From Cyclaneusma minus (lineage: Eukaryota > Ascomycota > Leotiomycetes > Marthamycetales > Marthamycetaceae): a stretch of DNA of 64,000 nt. The stretch covers positions 124,001-188,000 of the forward strand of contig JAKZHN010000012.1 in NCBI GenBank assembly GCA_037179335.1, written 5' to 3'. The position numbers were made by a program, and so were the translations under genes. The notes beneath the pieces were generated by a model, which did no database searches, had not been told where the DNA came from, and was given only the letters and a program-made list of their open reading frames with translations. Shown one piece after another: positions 13,737-25,389 of this stretch; the stretch's first letter is position 1; the number at the start of each line of letters is the position of its first letter.

Positions 13737-15317
13737 TAAAATAGTATTTTTAAATTAAAAATTAAATACTATTTAAAATAGGCCAATTATTTTTCGAATA
13801 TTTAAATTATAAAATAAAAAATCCATTAATATTTTAAAAAACATTTTAAATATACTATTTCTAGAATTTAATGTAAAAACGCCATATTAACCGGAAATAA
13901 AATTATTTCAAATATTTAAATTACAATAGACAATTAATAATATATTAAATTTTCAAAACATTACTTTATTTTTAAATTTAAATAAAATAGCAAATCTAGC
14001 AAAAATAATTAAAAAAAGTTAATTGGCGAAGCGCTAAAATTTAATAAAAAGGCAAAGCGTTTTTATATTAATTTTTTTTAAAACAAAACAAAATTTCGTG
14101 CTTTATATTTATTTTTCAATTATATTAAACATAATAATAATAATGGCGTATTTAATTTGCCAAATCAAAAAATAATAAATGATTTGGTTATTTTAATCAA
14201 TTAATTAATAATTTTAGCAAATTAAAACAATTCAATTTTAGCGACTATATTAAAGCAGTATTATTTTTTATAAACATATTTTAGAAACAAATACTGAAAA
14301 AAAAATTGCTAAAGCTAAAAAATAAAAAATCAAGTTTGCAAAAATTATATATATAATATTAGGATAAATAAATTATAACAATAAAAGTTTTAAAAAATTA
14401 ATTATTAATATTATAAAAAACATATATTCAATAATTAAAATATATGGAATTTATATTTTATAAATATATAATAAAGCTATTAATAATTTTAAATACTTTG
14501 GCAAATGAAAAAAAGCTATAAAAAGAAAATTATCATTTGTTTTTAAAAAAATAGCATTTAAAAAAATGATTTAATTTAAAGATACAAATTTAATATTTGC
14601 AAAATAGGCTCATATAATTAAAACAAATCCAAATAGAATAATTAAATGCTTTAAAGCTAGACTAATAATTAAAAAACGAAACAAAAACAAATTCTATATA
14701 TAGAATTTCTACGTTTATTTTTATTAATTATAGTAAAAAATATTTTTAAATATTTTTATTTTAATATTAAAAATATATTTATAAAAGCCAAAAATTAATT
14801 CAACATTTTTATAAAGGCTTTTAAAAAAAGTGCTTTAGCTTATAAAAGATTTATATAAATTTAAATAAATTGCAAGAAATTGGAATTGTTTTATATAGAA
14901 AAAATTGCAAAAATAGGGTTTCGTATAAAGCAAAGCCAATTTATATTTTTATATTTATTTTAAAAAATAAATTAAGCTTTTAATATATATAAACAATATT
15001 ATCGCAATTAAAAATATTAAAAAAATATAATATTATTTTATTAAAAACTTAATATGCGTCTTTTTGCCAAAACTTTAAAAAAGATTATTAAAATCCTAGG
15101 TATAAAAATCATTAAAAGTCAAAAAAATAAAATACTAAAGTTAAATTAGCAATAATATATTTGTATTGTTTTTAACAAATTTGGCATTTATAAAATGCAA
15201 AACAAATCTAAAAGAAACATTTATTTTAAATTATACCAATTTGCGTCCTATATTTAAAATAAATAAAATAATAAATATTTGGAAATACCAATGCATAATT
15301 GAAAATTTGCTATAATT

Positions 15318-15784
15318 TTGATTAAATTAAATATAGTTTTCTCTTTTAATAGGCTAGCACAATATGTATTAAATTCAATTATATATCAGAATTATGCTTT
15401 AAAAAATTTAATGCAATATTTAAATTTAATGATTAATTACAAAATCCATTACAATTTAAAAAAAAATATAATAATTTATTTAAATACAAATTGGGCTAGC
15501 AATAAAATAAATCAAATAAATGTTTTTAACAATATTATTATATTTTATAATAAATTACTATTATAGTCTAGCAAAAAATAACAATTAGTAGCTATTTTTA
15601 TTTATAAAGCAAATTATATAAAATTAGCAATTTGCGCTAAATAAAATTAATAAATTAATAAAAAAAATTATATTAAAATATTAAAAAATAATCAAAATGC
15701 AATTGCTTTAATTAAAAATCTTTAATTGCATAAAAAATCAAAATATATTAATATTAGCTATTATTATATTCGGAATTTGAAAAG
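15318..15784 (+). pseudogene. Copia A RNase H relic
   Basis: The frame gives LMQYLNLMINYKIHYNL (from LKRYLKGTIDYGIHY), IYLNTNWASNKINQ (from GYSDADWAGDK..R), then after a stop SSKK*QLVAIFIYKANYI (from SSKKQQTVALSTTEAEYI), NAIALIKN and HKKSKYINISYYYIRNL. That order is RNase H and the pol C terminus of a Copia element. Stops sit at former Gln/Trp codons. Confidence 0.88.
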
Positions 15785-15959
15785 AAATAAAAAAAAAGAA
15801 TATTAATTTTATTTCTATAAACAATACAATTGCTAATGAAATAATTAAGCCGTTATTAAAAATTAAATTTAAAAAAGAAAAAAAAAGAAAAATATAATAA
15901 AATTAAAAAATTAAAAATCAGGATTTTATAAAAGACTAAAAATAAATTTTAAAGGGAAA

Positions 15960-16162
15960 TATTAAAACAAGATAATATCCGCCCTTTAATGCCTTAGGTA
16001 GCTAGCAATGGTCCGTGCACCGTAGCTAGCGCTAGCGCCAAAAAAATCCAAATAATTTTATATCAAAGGAAAAAGCTTTTTTTTTTCCTTTTTATTGCAA
16101 TTAATATAGCTATTCCCCTGCCTTATTTAAATTTATAAATAATGCTTATTTAGGTTTTAATA
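15960..16162 (+). repeat. Copia A 3' LTR
   Basis: 203 bp beginning TATTAAAACA (TG to TA, RIP) and ending TTTTAATA. It is followed by the target duplication CTAAA and then the resumed Gypsy RNase H frame. Confidence 0.88.
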
Positions 16163-17480
16163 CTAAAAATTAATTATTTCATTTATAATAAAAAAAGTTC
16201 AACTATTATAAATGCATTTAAAAAATGGCGGAATTATATTATCAATATAAAATAGGCGATTTAAATACTTATTAATTATAAGAAATTAAAATATTTTATT
16301 ATTAAAAAACAGCTAAACAGAACATAGACTGGTTAATTAAATATCTTTGCAAATATTAATTTTGAAATCCAAAATATACAAAAAAAGGTTAATAGCAAGC
16401 TAAATGCTTTTATGAAATGCTTTTAGAATTATGTTTTAAATTTTAAAAACTCTAGAAATAAATATATAAATTAAATATTGCTTTTAAAAAAAACTAGGCT
16501 ATTAAGTTTAATTTTATAGAAACTTTAAGGATTTTAAAAAAGAGAAAGCTTTATAGGCTTTGGACGTTTTTAAAGCTTTTTAAATATTAAAGGCTTTTTA
16601 AAATTAATATTTAAAATTAAAAAAGCCAAGCCCGGAAACTTTTAAAAGAAAAGCTTTAAAAAATCCGGAAAAAAAATATTATTTAGAAGAAAAAAAATCC
16701 GGATTTAAAAACCTGTTTAAATAAGCCGGATTTTAAAATGCTTTTAGCGAATAAATATAATTTTATTTAAAAAGCGATTATGCTTTTTAGGCTATAATTT
16801 AAAAATAAGCGTTGCTAAAAAGTTAAAAGGCTATTTATTATTGGGATTTATATTAGTTTTTTTTTTTTTTATTTAAATGCTTTATTAATTAAAATAGCCA
16901 ATTATTTAAATATTATAGGCTAATTTATATTTTTAAATAAAAAAAGGGCTATTTAAAAAGTATTGAATTAATTTATAAATTAATAATATATAAATATATT
17001 AGCAAAGCTAAAAAAAATTTAGTATATTTAATACTAATTTATATAAAAAATAATAATACTAAATATTGCTAAATTTATTTGCAATTATTAAAAATATTAA
17101 TGCTTTAAGCCAATTAAATAAAAATACCAAAATTATTTGCAATTTTTTTAAATAATTATATAGCTTTGGAAATATATTATAATAAATTTTATTATCGGCC
17201 TATTATTTAATAAGGGCAGAAATGCTATTATAATTATAGTAAATTGCTTTTTAAAAATAATTTATTTAATTTTCTATTTTTTAAATCTAATAATGCTAAA
17301 ACAAATGCTAAGCAAATAGCCCAATTATTTTTAAAATGTATTTTTAAGCTTTATAGGCTTTTAAAAAGTATTATTTTTAATAAAGATTTTTAATTTATAG
17401 CTGAATTTTAAAGGCAGCTATTGTTTTTTCTAAATAGTAATTATTGCTTGTTTATTATAATTTATTTTAAAATTAATAAA
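16163..17480 (+). mobile_element. Gypsy relic, 3' part: RNase H end and integrase
   Basis: After the CTAAA duplication the frame continues as Gypsy RNase H: KYLLIIRN, TEHRLVN, ISLQILILKSKIYKKRLIAS (from VYTDHKNLEYF...RQARWSEFLS.FDFEIIYRPGK..AKADALS). The integrase core is readable near 17215-17470: GRNAIIIIVNCF (from GYDAILVVVDRF), NLIMLKQMLSK and KVLFLIKIFNL (from KSIISDRGSQF). Decayed sequence of the same kind continues to about 18300, probably the chromodomain or LTR region, but I could not delimit a Gypsy LTR. Confidence 0.8.
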
Positions 17481-18530
17481 TAAATAATATATATATATTA
17501 AGCTAAAGCGGCTATTAAAATTTTATTATAATAATAATAATAAACTAAAACAAATTCTAGTCTATATTAAATTTGCTATTAATAACTGTATTAATTAAAT
17601 TATTAAAATATTTTTTTTATATTATCTATAGCCAATATTCTATTATTTTATATGTATATATTTATTTTTATTTTCCGGAGTAATATTAGCCTATCATCAA
17701 AAAAAATGCAGCTAAATTTACTAAAAATATAAAATACATATAAAAAGAAATTTATAAAAAAGATTTTTTAAAAGCGTATAATATATTATGCTAATTTTTA
17801 AAAACGCTTATATTCAATTTATCAAATTATTAATTAAATTTATTTATTTATTAAAAATATTAAAATCCCCAAAACAAATTAGGGCCCTAATTTATAGGCC
17901 TATTTATAATTATTAAATAATATAAATTGGTTTTTTTGCTTTGGATTTATTTTAGCTATATTTAAATAATAGTATATATTTTGGTTTTTATATTAACCTA
18001 TTATTTTATAATTAAAATAATTTATTTTCCGGCTAAAAGCCTAAATTACCATTATTTTTATTGCTAAATAAAAAATAAATAAATAAAAAGTATATTTTTA
18101 ATTTTAAAACTATAAAAAGGGTTATTTGGTATTAAGCTAAATAGGCTGGGTATGATATTAATAAAAAATAATAATATAAAAATTATTTTAATTTTAAATT
18201 TTGAATTTAATAATATTAAAATTATCCTAATATATTTAATTATAAATAAATAAAACTAAAATATAAAGCTTAGCTATTTAGGGGCTATTTGCTTAATAAA
18301 GCTTGCTTTAATAAAAAGGAAAATGGTATTACGAAATTAATAGAAATTAAAAATAGAAAATTTAAGCAGCTATTTTTAAGGCAGCTATATTCTTTTTTTG
18401 TTTTTCTAGCTTTTTTTTATTAAAGCTAAAACTATATAGAATAAAAAGACAGAGCTTTCCAAATCTCCTTTTTTCTTTTTAGCTTTACTAATCCAGTTTT
18501 TACCTACTGCTTGTTCGGCTCTTGGCTCCC

Positions 18531-19680
18531 TTAATAGGTCTCCGTGACATCCTCGACCACAGGCGGCAGAGCCCAGTAGCGAGTCGCGTTGTAGGAGACA
18601 CGGATCGTGGGCTGGATGATGTTCATATCCAAGACGTCCCCAAACATCATATACAACTTCATCACTAGGGGCGTTCAAGGTTTTTTTTTTCTAAATGAGT
18701 GGATTAGCACTAACCCAGGATTAGCGCTAATTCAATGGATTTAAAACCTTGAAAACCTTAAACAGAAATAGGTTAGCACTAATCCAATTAAATTACAAAT
18801 AAATATTTGCGCAATATCGACGTGCAATAAAACTAAAAATTTCCTAGTTTTAGCAAAGCGCTTTACCCAATAATGCTAGCGCACGGATAAATATTGGCGT
18901 AATATAAGCGAGCCAATTACAATAGTGGCTTTCCAATCGATTTTTTAATTTATTGCACGTCGCAATATTTCTATAATTTTAAAAAATTAATCCAGAGTTA
19001 ATTCAATTGGATTAGACGAAATCCATTTTTTAAATGGATTTTATAAGATTTAAAAATTGGATAATCCAATACTTTTTTAATCCAGCGCTAAGCCTACTTG
19101 GGTTAGCACTGGATTAAATCCCAGCTGGATTAAGTGAAATCCAGAGATAATCCACTAAAAATTGGAAACCTTGAACGCCCCTACTATTCCAGCCATTTCC
19201 ATAAGCGTTAAGCGTATCTCCTCGGTCAGCTGTTGGACTTGGGGCTTTGCTTCTCTGATCAACACCACCAGCTCAAGCGTAATCTTCACTGGATCTTCGA
19301 ACTATTCCCGCCACTCCAGACCCTCGATATCGTCGAGCTCGAGGATGGCCCAGCCGTCTTTGTCGATCTTCACCGGACTGACTTGAACAACGATGCGCTT
19401 GATGTTGGTGAGTATCATGCTCTGTTCGCTGGCATCGTCAGCCAGGATCCACTCGGCCATCCAGTTATCCTGCGTCCAGAGGGTGTTCCCAGCCCAGTAC
19501 ATCTGCTTGGCTTCTGACACCTGCTTTGCTCCGCAGTCTTCCTTGCCCATGAATTCGGTTGATTTCAACATATCACCTTCCGGCATCTTCGGGACATGGG
19601 GGCCGCCAACTAGGATGGTCATGTCTTGCACCAGGTTCTTCCGATAGATGACGTCGCGTTCTGCTCGCGAAAGGTCTGAA
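18531..19680 (-). pseudogene. Hypothetical protein gene, broken by a TA-flanked element and an in-frame TAG
   Basis: The frame enters at 19680 after a plausible TTTGTAG acceptor. It begins SDLSRAERDVIYRKNLVQDM and continues through GPHVPKMPEGDMLKS, YWAGNTLWTQDNWMAEWI and ILELDDIEGLEWRE. An in-frame TAG follows (about 19302), then FEDPVKITLELVVLIREAKP and LTLMEMAGI. There the 514-bp element intervenes. Beyond it the same frame resumes at 18665 as VMKLYMMFGDVLDMNIIQPT and RVSYNATRYW, ending at a stop at 18531-18533. Removing the element and one TA rejoins the frame exactly. The TAG may be a former CAG. I do not recognise the family, and the upstream exon(s) were not found. Confidence 0.65.
18668..19181. 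mobile_element. 514-bp inverted-repeat element (MITE-like, TA duplication)
   Basis: The ends are perfect inverted repeats GGGGCGTTCAAGGTTT and AAACCTTGAACGCCCC, with weaker symmetry inward (GTGGATTA against TAATCCAC). A TA dinucleotide lies outside each end (18666-18667 and 19182-19183), as for Tc1/mariner/pogo-type insertions. It is non-coding and full of variants of GGATTAGCACTAA and AATCCA-type short repeats in both orientations. It interrupts the host gene frame cleanly. The mobilising transposase is not in this window. Confidence 0.85.
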
Positions 19681-20575
19681 CTACAAAGGCTAACCTGTGA
19701 AGGCTCAGTATCAAAAGACTAGATTCAAGGAGATCTATGAGCTTCCTATTTGTACAAAGGCAGAATAAGGACCAATCGTTCCCTGCAATTCTCCTCTATT
19801 CCCTACAACATTCTCTTACTCTGTCCCACTTTCTGTCGCCTCTCTTTGGCAGAACCAAGCTGAAATCTGAATGATGGATTTATCGACCAAAGTTTTAGTC
19901 ACAATATGGCAGTGATTGTTCGCTGAGGTGGCTTCAAACATGATATAGTAGTCAAAGGCAAAGCGGATTGATTGCCTCGAAGAGAATCATATGTCCGGAG
20001 TGGGTACACATACCAATTCCAACAACAGACAGTCATCAAATCAAGCGACTTCTCGAACCGAATGGCCTATATGGCCTGATTGGTAAATATATATTATCCA
20101 AGCAAGATTCCCAATTCCCAGGAGTATATCCCATAGTTGACCTTGGTAAGGTCACGCGTGAAATACTGTGTTCGGTTCCGTCTCACCATCTTTTTTTGCC
20201 ATTTTTGGTTTCCATATCTTGTTTTTGACCAGAACCACTCAAGCTAGATGTTTCACAGGGATGGCTTGAATGTAGGGCATTTCTTGTCTTGAAATTTAAC
20301 AAATTTAACAACGCTTCAGATGGCCCCATGGTAACTCCAAAGATACCATGCCCTCGTCCCCAATATGATAGGAACGAAGAAGAAGTCTGATACTTCATAC
20401 AAGTCATCCACCACTTCGCTAACGCCTTAAAATGCCTTGACATCCACATCGCTGCATCGCACCGTGCTCATAATATACAGACGCTCCATCACATGACCGA
20501 GTCCGACTCAATCTCGGGTCAAACACCCCGGAATCAAAGAAATCACCGCCCCCAGACACACGCTGGAAATGGCCC
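19681..20575. other. Intergenic, no supported gene
   Basis: Upstream of the broken hypothetical gene and downstream of the palmitoyltransferase stop. A missing 5' exon of the broken gene may lie at 19.70-19.95 kb, but I found no convincing donor/ATG pair. The remaining short frames lack conserved features. Confidence 0.5.
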
Positions 20576-22390
20576 TCAATCAACCCCATCATCATCCTCC
20601 CTCGCCGCACTCCATCCCCCACCACTGCCTCCTCTCTGCGTAGCAGCAATCTTCCCCAGCAGTCCAATCCCTGCCTTCATGCCATGCTGCACCCCATGCT
20701 GCACGTGCTGCACTCCTTGCTGCACCCCATGCTGCACATTACTGACCCCCAACCCCCCCGTAATACTACTCCTCAACCTCTGCCTATCCTCCTCATCACT
20801 ACTCGTCTCATACTCGTCCCCCTCAAAATCATCAATATCATCCACTCCATTCCTCCTAGGTCTCAAATCCCTCAGCGGCACCATATTGTCATTAGCATCC
20901 GCCGTATCAGAATACATCCCCACCTCCCTCCCCAAAATCCGATCTGCCTTCGATCCCCTCCCCAACACCCTATCCGCCTTACTCATACCCCTAGGTCTTG
21001 TCATCCTCTCCGGCGGTGACGTAACATAATGTCTCCCCGCCCCACCCCGTGGCGGTTCATACCTCGTCTGCACAACCGGCACCTCCTCCACGCTCTCCGG
21101 ATCCGGACCCCAACCAGCACGATGTTCCAACATGCGCTGCTGTTCCCTCTCGACCCGAATCCGTTCCCTCGCATCCAGCCATTTTGGGCTCGGATCCCAA
21201 CTCCATCCATTTCCCGTTGTGGTACACATAGGCAATGCCCAGAGTAATCTGTTGGGGCCGAATAAGTGCAAAAGGTTGCGCCGCCAGCCGAGATCGAAGG
21301 CGTTGGGCAGCTTGGAGGAGTCTTGCTCGTCGAGATATTCTTGGTAGCGGCGCCGCTCGCGGTACCGCTCCATGGCTTCGTAGTTCATGCGGCCGTTTTG
21401 CTGCGTTTGTTGGCCCGGATGCGGTCCGGAGTAGGGGCTGTCTTCGCCTTCTTCTGCCCGGTTTGTGTGGATTTCTTTCAGTTGCTGCGCGTAGTTTCCA
21501 TCGCCATCGCTGTGCTGGGAGAAATCTTGCTCAGTGATATGTTGGTGTTTCATAGCTTGGCGCAACGGACTTAGATAGCGGGTTTTCTCGAGACATTCGA
21601 TGGTCGTCTGGCCACGCGCAGACAGCATGATATGCCAGATTGTGAAGCCACCGAGGACGAGGCCGATGATGGAGGAGATGACGGCGAGCATTACGTAGTT
21701 GACGGGCATTAAAGAGTCTTGGAATTGGCCGTCACTTAAGATCTCAGACCAGACCCAGACGCCGGAGACGGCGGAACAGAGGAGACAGAAGAGGGTGGTG
21801 TAGATTAGGAAGAGGAGGAAGGCTTTGTAGTTGCGGAGGCCGACGCAGGTGGCGAGCCAGGGACAGTGGTGGTCCATTTTCAGCACGCATTTTCCGCATG
21901 TGGAGCAGTGGTGGGCGCGGTCTGGCTTTCGCGCCTCGCATTTTTTGCAGTATCGTAGCTCGCCGTTCGACTTCACGGTAAAGGAGGTGGCATTTGCGGG
22001 GACGTAGGTGGGGAGGGTGCTGTAGGCGTCGCTTCGTCCGGTGGTTGTTCCGGGGCTCGTAAAGACAGCGGTGGTGTAGGACCAGATCAGCATGCCGTAC
22101 AGGATCATACCAAGTAGCGATGTGCCGTTGCCTGTTCCGCGCATTCCAGTCAGCCCTCATGTTCAAGATTTGAAAATGATGATACTCGATCACATACCTA
22201 TCCAGCCGCTGCTGTTCGGCCGTGAGCCCATATCCACCTCCACCCACACGGCCCAAGTCGTGATGCTATACACAAACAGCAGCGGAAAGTAGGTAAAGGC
22301 CTGCCAGCAATACCTCTCCGCCTTCCTGGCCCATCGTCGCGGCATTCTGGTGGGTGAGGCCGGTGGACTTGGCGAAGCAAGAGTGGCCAT
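20576..22390 (-). CDS. PFA3: DHHC palmitoyltransferase, Pfa3-like
   Basis: Protein S-acyltransferase that attaches palmitate to cysteines of membrane-associated proteins; yeast Pfa3 acts at the vacuole. Exons are 22390-22198 and 22131-20576, 582 aa. The 66-bp intron has a GTATGT donor, a GCTGAC branch site and a CAG acceptor. I chose the ATG giving MATLASPSPP because the first membrane helix (about residues 31-50) follows it. Four membrane segments are visible (about 31-50, 69-88, 168-192, 208-234). The cysteine-rich domain (about 124-175, YCKKCEARKPDRAHHCSTCG) contains the catalytic DHHC at about 151-154. The family TTxE motif is present as TTIE. The long tail after about residue 300 is hydrophilic and includes a His/Gln/Gly repeat (VQHGVQQGVQHVQHGVQHG). 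Everything expected is intact. Pfa3 rather than another DHHC paralogue is inferred from overall architecture. Confidence 0.9.
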
Positions 22391-24137
22391 TACTCTGCTC
22401 TCCTCAGCATGCGCGTCGCAGCGACGCTGTTGCGAATGGTCGTGCCTTCGGTGTGGCGGGGCGTCGACTCGATACTCGCATTTGACCAGGCTGCAGCGAT
22501 TTCGAAGATTGTTGGAGTTTGCGGGCTTGTTGAACCCGGGTTGGTGAGAGTCCGGGGACAGGAGAGGCCTGAGTCTTGGCAATGGCCGCTACCTATTTTT
22601 GAACCGTACGGCGTCGGGGGATCTTCGGCTGAGCTTGTGCAACGTCAATTGATTGTGTCGAGGCTCACTTTGGGTTTGGGATGAAAATCCGAAAACTCTG
22701 ACTGTTGCAGTATCATTTTGGATATGAACATTTAATTTCGACCTGTTCCGTTTTCGTCTTATATCTACGGGGGCTTCAAACGCCTGTGACTTCGCCCACG
22801 TCGAACTTATTGCGCTTCGCGGCTCTTCAGTTCCTGGACGAGATCCTGATTGCTGAGTTCAGTGACAGTCAACGGTCCAAGTCACTTGAGGCCGTCTCTT
22901 GAACCAAACCAAGTCATCGAGAATCATCTCCAGTGTCTGATTCCATCTCGATTAGCTCGGATCAGTTCGAATTCTTGGACTTATTTTGAATGCTTGGCTT
23001 CACTCCCAACCACTTGGTTTATTCCTGTCATCCTGATGACCTGCTTCTCTCCAAGCGAATTAGGCCAGGCCTGCTGGACCGATTTGGGCCTGCCAACTCC
23101 TTCAGTTCTGCCAAGTTGCTCTAATTTTGATCGTATTCTTCAATTTTCAGCATTCAGATCACAAATCCCGTCCTTTCTATCAATTTACTATTCTACCCCC
23201 TCGTGTTCAAAGCCAACTCCCAGTTTCCCAGATTCCTGGGATCACTCCCCATTCTTCTCTACAATTGCATAAGTCACAGAGCAAGTCACAAAAACCAGCA
23301 ACATCAAGCAAGTGCCTTCATTCCTATCTGTCCAAAAGGGAGCGCACTCTATGAATCGCATTCATCCCATTCCGGCGCCTCAGCTCCACAGAAGTAGGCT
23401 CCCTGTGTTCCGTAAGCCATGGGCAGGTAAAACAGGCTCATTCTGGCCCGGGAAGCCGAACGTCCCCGTGAAGCGCTGGAGATAGGGGCCAAGTGCTTTC
23501 AATCCAGACGGCGCAACCATCAGTCCATCAATGCCATCACCTAGTCACAAAGTCAGCATCGTCCTCATAGACCCGGAATGTCTATTATCCTTACCTTCAA
23601 CAGCACAGAAGTTCGGCATCTATATACCTTTGCCAGAAATCAAATGGAAAAGTCTGACACGGCCGGAAATGTCTCGCTGGAGCGGGATACACGTTGGGAA
23701 GCCGTTGCCGATGAAGGCCTGCGGAGTATGGACACTGGGGAACGACAGGGCCGTGAGTATTGGGATTCTGCAGGATGAACTTGTAGAAGATGCTGCTGGC
23801 AGAGAAAGCGTATTAGAAGCGCTTCTCTGGGGAGGCGTTGCTCGGCGTGACGAAGAGACGAGAGGCCATCTGGCATTTGTCAAGCAGTGTATTATTACGG
23901 TCCTGATTCAGAATGCTCTCTCTTGATCAGGGTTGACTATGAGATCTGCCGGTGAATCGAAAGACGAGTAGTCTTACGCCCGGATGGGGAGCGCGCGGAT
24001 CGATCACAAGCCAAGGATGGTAAGACGTGTCCTGGGACATGATGTCGGTCTAGCGAGCACTTTGCTTGGTGAATAGCGATTGTGGATGACTTCCACGGTT
24101 GCTGCAGTTCGAGTCACGCTGAGAAGTGCTTCATATT
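22391..24137. other. Intergenic, possible decayed gene near 23.4-23.9 kb
   Basis: No gene is supported. On the minus strand near 23410-23900 the fragments FYKFILQNPNTHGPVVPQ, then MPNFCAVE, a candidate intron (GTAAGG, GCTGAC, TGACTAG) and LMVAPSGLKALGPYLQ look protein-like. They do not join into one frame without breaks, and I do not recognise them. Confidence 0.35.
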
Positions 24138-24848
24138 CTATAGAAGGACGTTAACGTAGGAACTATCATGAGCTGAAGAAAGCTTGGTTGGACTTGCCAC
24201 TTCCTTGGAACTCCGACATTGGTTGCACATTCGAAGTTGATTGCTCATGCCCAACTTGAAGACGTAGGCGACGGTTGCGGCGGCTTCAACCTTGGAGGCT
24301 TCGGCATGATCGACGAAATTGCTGGCGGAAGAGGTCGAGGGGAGCCTTTCATTGGCGATGGTGCCGTCAGATGATGAAGTGCTGTCGGATGATGAGCTGC
24401 CATCGTCGGGAAATGAATTGTCGTCGTCACTGGAGAATTCGAACTCCGAGGCTTCGTCATCGCCGTCGTATTGGCCGTCTTCATTGGAATAATACTCTTC
24501 GGCCACGAGGGCGGTACCGGGAGCACCTCGGAGGGCTGGGAGGAGTCGACCATAGATGGCTTTGACCTGATGGGATGAGAGATAGATCTCTGGGTACCCG
24601 TACCTGAAAGCGAGGTAAGGGCAGCACCAGGTCGCTCCAGGAACGTCGTCGATCAGGATGTCGTTGAAGGGGACCGATGTAGTGTCCCCAGCCAAGCAGG
24701 CCTTCTTGCGGCTGGTCTCGTTGTCGAACCCGTCCGGGAGAGCGCGCTTGTTGCTGGGACCAGGCGTGCCAGCGTCGCGAGCGACGGAGGCAAGGCCAGC
24801 GCGGCTGAGGCCGGCGGGAGACCAAATTGCGCCGCAGTGGTGCGACAT
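24138..24848 (-). CDS. Array family member A (acidic protein), intact frame
   Basis: 236 aa, starting at MSHHCGAIWSPAGLSRAGL, the shared family start (context ACACAATG). Modules in order: HHC start with SPAGLSRA; basic block KRALPDGFDNETSRKKA (about 35-51); central segment ILIDDVPGATWCCPYLAFRY then PEIYLSSHQVKAIYGRLLPA (about 63-105); YYSNEDGQYDGDDEASE; an Asp/Ser-rich tract; and a divergent C terminus rich in Ala and Cys that lacks the usual helix. There is no signal peptide or membrane segment. The basic block could be a nuclear localisation signal (inference). No known domain is recognised. The family box lies about 180 bp upstream at 25030-25080. It is the leftmost copy of the array. Confidence 0.75.
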   Translation of the reverse strand: MSHHCGAIWSPAGLSRAGLASVARDAGTPGPSNKRALPDGFDNETSRKKACLAGDTTSVPFNDILIDDVPGATWCCPYLAFRYGYPEIYLSSHQVKAIYGRLLPALRGAPGTALVAEEYYSNEDGQYDGDDEASEFEFSSDDDNSFPDDGSSSSDSTSSSDGTIANERLPSTSSASNFVDHAEASKVEAAATVAYVFKLGMSNQLRMCNQCRSSKEVASPTKLSSAHDSSYVNVLL

Positions 24849-25029
24849 TGTGTCCACGTTGGTGAGTGGGAAGTTTTGTGGTGTTGTAGAAGAACGCTAC
24901 TTGCTACTTGCTTAGACTGAATTGGGAAGCAGATCTAAGAGCAGGCGTCAACTTCAGTAGAAGGTCGGAACGATGTCGAGGGAAGGAAAGGGAAGGGAAG
25001 GGAGAGCGCAATTTTTATTATTTATTTGA

Positions 25030-25080
25030 GCCGCAGCGAGCTCGGGCCTCGGCCGCTAGAAGCCCTCGCTTAAGTTAAGC
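25030..25080 (-). promoter_or_regulatory. Family upstream box of gene A
   Basis: The plus-strand text contains GCGAGCTCGG, CTCGGCCGCTAGAAG and CCCTCGCTTAAG, next to an AT stretch (TTTTTATTATTTATTT). The same order of parts precedes genes C, E, J and K. A purine-rich GGGAAGGGAAGGGA tract lies between box and gene. Confidence 0.6.
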
Positions 25081-25389
25081 GCATTTCTTTGTTTTTTACA
25101 AGATAAATTATGAGATTGGAGAGCTAAAGAACCCGAACTCACACTCAGGTGATCAGTTGTATGGCGGCTTCGCTTTACTCAATTTTTAGCCAGAAATCAC
25201 GATGTAAGTTTCAAAATCCAGTGATCAAGCCAGAGTATTCATTCCATTAGAACTGGGGAGCGCGGTCTATATATCCTACCTATCTTATTGGAATGGCCTA
25301 ACCCGCAAAGACAAGCCATCCTGATTGTCAATGACCCTCCAAATGCTCAGCTGTCCAGCAAAGCCCCAAAGTTCGCAAAGCAAGAAACA

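Larger units (their letters stand above)
5573..16162 (+). mobile_element. Copia A: complete but RIP-dead LTR retrotransposon inserted in the Gypsy relic
   Basis: Two direct repeats of exactly 203 bp (5573-5775 and 15960-16162) bound the element, and a perfect 5-bp duplication CTAAA lies outside them (5568-5572 and 16163-16167). A Copia RNase H relic sits directly before the 3' LTR, which gives the plus orientation. Removing nested Copia B with its duplication leaves 5751 bp, a normal Copia length. The Gypsy RNase H frame is cut at exactly the same point. Confidence 0.88.
1..18480. repeat. RIP-degraded AT-rich transposon island
   Basis: The stretch is overwhelmingly A+T, with almost no open frame beyond 90 codons. 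Recognisable Gypsy and Copia protein relics lie on the plus strand, and their frames are broken mostly by TAA/TAG where Gln or Trp is expected. That pattern is what C-to-T change at CA dinucleotides (RIP) produces. The edge to normal composition is sharp, near 18480, only about 50 bp beyond the stop codon of the neighbouring gene relic. Short hydrophobic open frames (for example 6319-6576) are by-products of AT-rich sequence. I see no functional gene here. Within 1-1200 and 1330-3880 I see only AT-rich decayed sequence, with short islands of normal composition near 1040-1110 and 3405-3560. Confidence 0.93.

Noticed and set aside
18406..18678. 90-codon minus frame across the island edge
   Set aside because: It reads the wrong frame of the broken gene's last exon and runs into the inverted-repeat element and AT-rich DNA.
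20493..22292. Long plus-strand frames opposite the palmitoyltransferase gene
   Set aside because: They are antisense shadows of the GC-rich tail and membrane segments; the minus strand has the DHHC domain.
23410..23926. Possible gene on either strand (VAPSGLKALGPYLQ on minus; a 131-codon frame on plus)
   Set aside because: The minus fragments need several frame changes, the plus frame has no conserved features, and I recognise neither. Mentioned only as unresolved.
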